DNA of 46,262 nt from Dorea sp. D27 (lineage in GTDB: Bacteria; Bacillota; Clostridia; Lachnospirales; Lachnospiraceae): positions 346,124 to 392,385 of the forward strand of contig NZ_KQ236744.1 of NCBI RefSeq assembly GCF_001185345.1, written 5' to 3'. Every line of letters starts with the position of its first letter. The first letter of the stretch is position 1. A program made the position numbers and the translations under genes. The notes below the pieces were generated by a model. The model did not search any database, was not told where the DNA came from, and was given only the letters and a program-made list of their open reading frames with translations. Below, one piece after another: positions 41,973 to 46,262 of this stretch.

Positions 41973-42389
41973 CAGGCGTCAGGCGGCAGAAACGTATCGC
42001 CTGACTGCGGCATGGGATACAGCCGGTCTGCCGGCCCTTGTTTTTACTAATGATGTAAATGAGGACGGCAGGCCGGCTGTTTTTCTGTGACGGAGGATGA
42101 GGCCGTACCGCAGGATGGATGCTGTTTACAATATTCTACAAATAGCGACAGAGTTTATATAAACGTTAATATAAATATTTACATAAACATTTATCAAAAC
42201 AACATCATAAATGTGAACAAAATGTAAATGTGGATTAAATGAACTGTAAATAATAGACAAAATTGAGGTATAATATCTATTATAATTAAACAAAACGTAA
42301 ATGAAACGAGGATTTTTTGATAAAAAGTATTGAATAATTTATATAAACGTTTATAATACAGGTATAAACAGTTAAGGGGCGGTGAAAAA
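41973..42389. promoter_or_regulatory. Intergenic region with terminator and LacI-type operators
   Basis: acagccggtctgccg (42019-42033) pairs with cggcaggccggctgt (42066-42080), one mismatch, then T4: a terminator with a 32-base loop. Further on are three related sites: TATAAACGTTAATA (42158-42171), CATAAACATTTATC (42182-42195) and the perfect palindrome TATAAACGTTTATA (42342-42355). Central CG with flanking AAAC/GTTT is the usual LacI-family operator form. TATAAT at 42269-42274 is a possible -10. The last operator lies 35 bases before the second LacI start. Confidence 0.7.
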
Positions 42390-43397
42390 GTGAAAGTCAG
42401 TATAAGAAAGATAAGCCAGATTACAGGTTTTTCTCCTGCAACTGTCTCAAACGCTTTGAATCGCAAGAAAGGAGTCAATGCTGCTACTTCTGAAAAGATA
42501 TTCAAAGCTGCAGAGACGCTTGGGTATCAACAGGAAAAGACAATTACGAAGATAAAGTTCGTTACCTACAGAAAAAACGGACTTATCATAGATGACAGCC
42601 AGATATTTCCGGCCATGATAGAAGGTGTTGAGCGTCAGGCCAAGGATCTCGGTTATGAGACGACATTCAGCCATCTGAATTATGAAGATGAGTCTTTTGA
42701 ACTCAGGCTGAGGGAGTTTCTTGAAGATACAAACTGCCTGGCAATACTGCTGGGAACAGAGATGATGGAAGAAGACTATGTACCTTTTTATGACTATAAA
42801 GGCTATCTGATAGTGCTGGACGGCTGGAGCGATGAAATGCTATTTGACGGTGTACTGATTAACAATACGGATGCAGTCTGTAATGCGATGGAATATCTGG
42901 TTGACAAAGGACATGTGGAAATCGGCTATCTGAGAGGGGATTACCGTATTAAGGCATTCCGGTACCGAGAATATGGCTACCACAGGGTGGTAGGCAAATA
43001 CGGGCTCAAGGAGGAGCCTGAATTCCAGATAACCTTAGGGACGAAGCTGGAGTCGGCATATCAGGATATGAAGAGACATCTGGAAAGCACCGGCAGGCTT
43101 CCGACCGCATTTATTGCTGATAACGACGTAATAGCCATCGGAGCTATGAGAGCTATGAAAGAGAAGGGAATCCGGATTCCGGAAGACATATCCATCGTCG
43201 GATTTGATGATATCGGTTTCGGGACCGTTTCCACCCCGGGGCTTACGACAATCCGGGTGTTTAAGCAGGAGATGGGAGAGGTGGCAGTGAGAAGGGCGCT
43301 GGACCATATCAAATATTCTGGAAAAAATGTAAAGATGAAGATTCAGGTCTGCACACAGTTTATAGAAAGAGACAGTGTCAGACGAATTGATAGATAG
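42390..43397 (+). CDS. LacI-family regulator 2 (paralogue of 40974)
   Basis: A 335-residue regulator highly similar to its neighbour upstream. The HTH is nearly identical (VRKISQITGFSPATVSNALN versus SEITGFSPATVSNALN), so both may bind the same operators, while the ligand domain is more diverged. An AAACGTTT palindrome at 42342 precedes it. It is divergent in ligand contact residues, suggesting two ligands for one regulon. It lies directly before the isomerase gene. Confidence 0.92.
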   Translation: MKVSIRKISQITGFSPATVSNALNRKKGVNAATSEKIFKAAETLGYQQEKTITKIKFVTYRKNGLIIDDSQIFPAMIEGVERQAKDLGYETTFSHLNYEDESFELRLREFLEDTNCLAILLGTEMMEEDYVPFYDYKGYLIVLDGWSDEMLFDGVLINNTDAVCNAMEYLVDKGHVEIGYLRGDYRIKAFRYREYGYHRVVGKYGLKEEPEFQITLGTKLESAYQDMKRHLESTGRLPTAFIADNDVIAIGAMRAMKEKGIRIPEDISIVGFDDIGFGTVSTPGLTTIRVFKQEMGEVAVRRALDHIKYSGKNVKMKIQVCTQFIERDSVRRIDR

Positions 43398-43473
43398 ACA
43401 ATACAATAAAGTATAGCATCGGATTGAAGTATGTGTACCCTCGTCAAGCGATGCTGGGAATGGAGGAAGAAAA

Positions 43474-44874
43474 ATGGCAACTATCAAATTGGGATTTGCG
43501 CCGACGAGAAGAAGCATCTTCAGTGCGCCGGATGCAATCAAGTACAGAGGACTGACGGCAGACAGGCTGAGAGAGCTGGGAATCGATTTTGTAGATATCG
43601 ATGACATCAATGAGGAAGGTCTCCTGTATGACGACAATGACGTGAAGAAGATAGCGGCAAAGTTTAAGAAGGAAGGCGTTGACGGAATCATGTTCCCTCA
43701 CTGCAACTTCGGTACGGAATATGTCTGTGCGAGGCTTGCGAAAGAGATGGATGTACCGGTGATGCTCTGGGGTCCGCTTGACGAGCGCCCGGATGAGAAC
43801 GGTGTGAGGCTGAGAGATACACAGTGCGGACTGTTTGCTACGGGCAAAGTGCTGAGGAGATTCCAGATTCCATTTACATACGTGACGAACTGCAGACTGA
43901 AGGACCCTGTATTTGAGAGGGGATTGAGAGACTTTATCGCGGTGTGCAATGTAGTAAAGACTTTCCGCAACATAAGGATTCTCCAGATATCCACGAGGCC
44001 GTTCGACTTCTGGACGACGATGTGCAATGAAGGAGAGCTTCTGGAAAAATTTAATGTGCAGCTCGCTCCTGTTCCGATGACGGAACTTACGGAGGAAGTG
44101 AAAGCGGTGAAAGCAGAAGGCGGAAAACTGGCGGACATGATTTCGTATATCAGGGAGAACATGGAGGTCAAGATAAAAGAGAACGAAGTGGAGAACGTGG
44201 CTGCTCTTGCGGTTGCTATGGAACAGCTTGTAGATAAGTACGGCTGCGGCGCCGCTGCCATCCAGTGCTGGAATGCGCTTCAGACGGAATTAGGGGTTAT
44301 GCCGTGTGCAGCCAACGCGATTTTGAATGACAAAGGGATACCGGTCGTGTGTGAAACGGACATCCACGGTGCCATCACGGCTCTTATAGTTGAGGCGGCA
44401 GGCATGGGAGAGACGAGAGGGTTTTTTGCAGACTGGACCATCCGCCACCCTGATATTGAAAACGGGGAACTTCTGCAGCACTGCGGTCCATGGCCCATCT
44501 CGGTGGCAAAGGAAAAGCCGCAGCTTACATATCCGCTTGCATTTGACCATCCGGGAAGCCTTACGGCAGAAGCGAAACATGGCGACGTGACACTATGCCG
44601 GTTTGACGGGGATAACGGAGAATACTCGCTGCTTCTTGGGAATGCAAAGGGCGTGGACGGACCGAAAGGAATGGGGACGTACCTCTGGGTGGAAGTAGAC
44701 AACATCAAGCGTCTGGAAGCAAAGATTGTGGAAGGGCCTTACATCCATCACTGCGTAGGTATCCACAAGGACGTAGTCCCGGTATTATATGAAGCATGTA
44801 AATATATTGGCGTAAAACCTGATCTGTATGACCCGATTGAAGAAGACGTCAAAGCATATTTAAGAGGAGAATGA
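43474..44874 (+). CDS. L-fucose/L-arabinose isomerase-fold protein
   Basis: A 466-residue protein of the FucI/AraA-like isomerase fold. 'ILQISTRPFDFWTTMCNEGELLEKF' and 'QCWNALQTELGVMPC...NAILNDKGIPVVCETDIHGAIT' with Glu and His metal ligands are family features. It would convert an aldose to a ketose (or similar) with a bound metal. Start follows GGAGG. Its product could feed the split transketolase that starts four bases before its stop (or three bases after, see next). Confidence 0.8.
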   Translation: MATIKLGFAPTRRSIFSAPDAIKYRGLTADRLRELGIDFVDIDDINEEGLLYDDNDVKKIAAKFKKEGVDGIMFPHCNFGTEYVCARLAKEMDVPVMLWGPLDERPDENGVRLRDTQCGLFATGKVLRRFQIPFTYVTNCRLKDPVFERGLRDFIAVCNVVKTFRNIRILQISTRPFDFWTTMCNEGELLEKFNVQLAPVPMTELTEEVKAVKAEGGKLADMISYIRENMEVKIKENEVENVAALAVAMEQLVDKYGCGAAAIQCWNALQTELGVMPCAANAILNDKGIPVVCETDIHGAITALIVEAAGMGETRGFFADWTIRHPDIENGELLQHCGPWPISVAKEKPQLTYPLAFDHPGSLTAEAKHGDVTLCRFDGDNGEYSLLLGNAKGVDGPKGMGTYLWVEVDNIKRLEAKIVEGPYIHHCVGIHKDVVPVLYEACKYIGVKPDLYDPIEEDVKAYLRGE

Positions 44875-44876
44875 TT

Positions 44877-45725
44877 ATGAGCAATCTGAAAGCATTAGCC
44901 TACGGGCTGAGAGAAACCGTAATCGACATGATCGTCGAGGGGAAGGCGGGGCACATCGGCGGCGACATGAGCGTGATGGAGATCCTGACGGAGCTGTACT
45001 TCTGCCAGATGAACGTAAGCCCGGAGAACCAGGACGACCCGGACCGCGACAGGTTCGTCATGAGCAAGGGGCACTCCGTGGAAGCCTACTACGCGGTGCT
45101 GGCGGAGAAGGGGTTCTTCGACAAGGCGGAGCTCGTCTCCACCTTCAGCAAGTTCGGCTCCAGGTTCATCGGCCACCCGAACAACAAGCTGCCGGGCGTG
45201 GAGATGAACTCCGGGTCCCTCGGGCACGGCCTTCCGGTCTGCGTCGGCATGGCGCTGGCGGGGAAGATGGACGGCCGGGACTATCGGGTGTACACGGTGA
45301 TGGGCGACGGCGAGCTGGCGGAGGGCTCCGTATGGGAAGGGGCCATGGCGGCCAGCCAGTACAGGCTCGACAACCTGTGCGCGGTGGTGGACCGGAACCG
45401 CCTGCAGATCTCCGGCAGCACGGAGGACGTGATGGGGCACGACGACCTGCATGAGAGGTTCGGCTCCTTCGGCTGGCACGTGATCGACGTGGCGGACGGC
45501 AACGACATGGATGAGCTGCATGCGGCGTTCGGGGAGGCGAAGACGGTGAAGGGGCAGCCCACCGTGCTGATTGCCAACACGGTGAAGGGGAAGGGGTCTT
45601 CCGTGATGGAGGACAAGGCGAACTGGCACCATAAGGTACCGAACGGAGAGGAGCTTGCGCAGATAAGGAAGGACCTGGGGGAAAAGAAGGCAGAGCTGGA
45701 AAAGGAGGGAGCGCTTCATGGCTAA
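44877..45725 (+). CDS. Transketolase, N-terminal (ThDP-binding) subunit
   Basis: A 282-residue subunit with the thiamine-diphosphate motif GDGELAEGSVWEG...DNL followed by N (about residues 138-168), and early His residues in KGHSVEAYY and GHGL. Split transketolases encoded by two genes are common in Firmicutes. Start ATG 44877 is preferred (GAGGAG, 8 bases away); ATG 44871 is in frame. GC rises to above 60% from about 44900, unlike the upstream isomerase. The stop overlaps the next start by eight bases. Confidence 0.93.
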   Translation: MSNLKALAYGLRETVIDMIVEGKAGHIGGDMSVMEILTELYFCQMNVSPENQDDPDRDRFVMSKGHSVEAYYAVLAEKGFFDKAELVSTFSKFGSRFIGHPNNKLPGVEMNSGSLGHGLPVCVGMALAGKMDGRDYRVYTVMGDGELAEGSVWEGAMAASQYRLDNLCAVVDRNRLQISGSTEDVMGHDDLHERFGSFGWHVIDVADGNDMDELHAAFGEAKTVKGQPTVLIANTVKGKGSSVMEDKANWHHKVPNGEELAQIRKDLGEKKAELEKEGALHG

Positions 45726-46262
45726 GATAGCGAACAAGCAGGTGATATGTGAAGTATTGATGGAGGCGGCAAGGACGGACAGGGACGTGGTGGCGCTGTG
45801 CAGCGACTCCCGGGGGAGCGCGTCGTTCACGCCGTTCGCAGACGGGCTGCCGGAGCAGTTCGTGGAGACGGGGATCGCGGAGCAGAACCTGGTGAGCATC
45901 TCGGCGGGGCTGGCGAAGTGCGGGAAGAAGCCGTACGCGGCATCGCCGGCGTGCTTCCTGTCGACGAGGAGCTATGAGCAGTGCAAGATAGACGTGGCGT
46001 ATTCGGACACGAACGTGAAGCTGATCGGGATCAGCGGAGGGGTGAGCTACGGAGCGCTGGGGATGAGCCACCACTCGGCGCAGGACATCGCGGCGATGTC
46101 GGCGGTGCCGAACATGCGGGTGTACCTGCCGAGCGACCGGCTGCAGACGGAGCTTCTTACGAAGGCGCTGCTGGAGGATGAGAAGCCGGCGTACATCCGG
46201 GTAGGCCGGAACGCGGTGGAGGACGTATACGAGGAAGGGAAGGTGCCCTTCGAGATGAATAA
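45718..46262 (+). CDS. Transketolase, C-terminal (pyrimidine-binding) subunit, partial
   Basis: The frame is open to the window edge: at least 181 residues, about half to two-thirds of a normal 300-310 residue subunit. The catalytic Glu is in GIAEQNLVSISAGLA, and 'GVSYGALGMSHHSAQDIAAMSAVPNM' matches the pyrimidine domain. It completes the enzyme with the previous gene. Strikingly GC-rich (roughly 65%). The 3' end lies beyond the window. Confidence 0.93.
   Translation, partial: MAKIANKQVICEVLMEAARTDRDVVALCSDSRGSASFTPFADGLPEQFVETGIAEQNLVSISAGLAKCGKKPYAASPACFLSTRSYEQCKIDVAYSDTNVKLIGISGGVSYGALGMSHHSAQDIAAMSAVPNMRVYLPSDRLQTELLTKALLEDEKPAYIRVGRNAVEDVYEEGKVPFEMN

Noticed and set aside
44895..45899. 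Long open frame of over 300 codons on the minus strand opposite the transketolase genes
   Set aside because: GC-rich coding DNA opens antisense frames; the product is Arg/His/Pro-rich with no recognisable motif, no ribosome-binding site, and the sense strand encodes clear transketolase motifs.
45166..46074. Second long minus-strand frame in the same GC-rich block
   Set aside because: Low-complexity Arg/Pro/Ser-rich product, antisense to a conserved enzyme; no supporting signal.
1..46262. CRISPR arrays, tRNA or rRNA genes, insertion sequences and integrases
   Set aside because: No regularly spaced repeats, no cloverleaf or rRNA stretches and no transposase or recombinase motifs were found on either strand.

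Overview
The window looks like a chromosomal segment of a low-to-mid GC Firmicute, most likely a gut Lachnospiraceae/clostridial cluster XIVa species. The basis is strong AGGAGG ribosome-binding sites before nearly every gene, lipobox lipoproteins, a four-Cys L33, the rpmG-secE-nusG-rplKA-rplJL block with Firmicute-type L1 and L10 leaders, and a dense run of sugar-catabolic operons. I cannot name the species from sequence alone. There are no rRNA genes, tRNAs, CRISPR arrays, transposases or recombinases in the window.

Layout. 1-760: two diverged copies of one C-terminal coding segment lie in opposite orientation around a long hairpin, like the edge of an invertible cassette (shufflon-like) array. 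774-11369: a YesL-like protein, then a five-gene ABC importer with two different ATPases, a threitol/erythritol-type dehydrogenase, a DhaK/DhaL-type kinase and a SorC/EryD-like regulator; I read this as a tetritol uptake and catabolism locus. 11480-17418: a separate operon behind two tandem palindromes, with two FGGY kinases, two 2-hydroxyacid-dehydrogenase-like proteins and one class II aldolase. 17517-21165: an ABC exporter with its MerR/GyrI regulator behind a MerR-type promoter, then an isoaspartyl dipeptidase.

21216-29645: a second sugar system. It has a mannose-6-phosphate-isomerase-like cupin on the minus strand, a class II aldolase, an RpiR regulator, an ADP-dependent PFK/glucokinase-family kinase and a ribose-type ABC importer. 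The aldolase and importer promoters share one box at identical spacing, so they are probably one regulon. 29719-34487: a lone DegT-like aminotransferase, then an RpiR regulator divergent from a symporter-creatininase operon, with paired operators.

34618-40900: translation block: csp, rpmG, secE, nusG, rplK, rplA, rplJ, rplL. An AgrCA-type sensor kinase/LytTR regulator pair on the minus strand sits between rplA and rplJ, and rpoB does not follow rplL. Both rplK and rplA carry an L1-type leader, and rplJL has its own near-consensus promoter and L10 leader. 40917-46262: two LacI paralogues, a fucose/arabinose-isomerase-fold protein and a split transketolase whose GC content rises sharply; the second subunit runs off the window.

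Family calls rest on motifs and overall resemblance read by eye. Substrates are inferred from gene context and should be treated as hypotheses.
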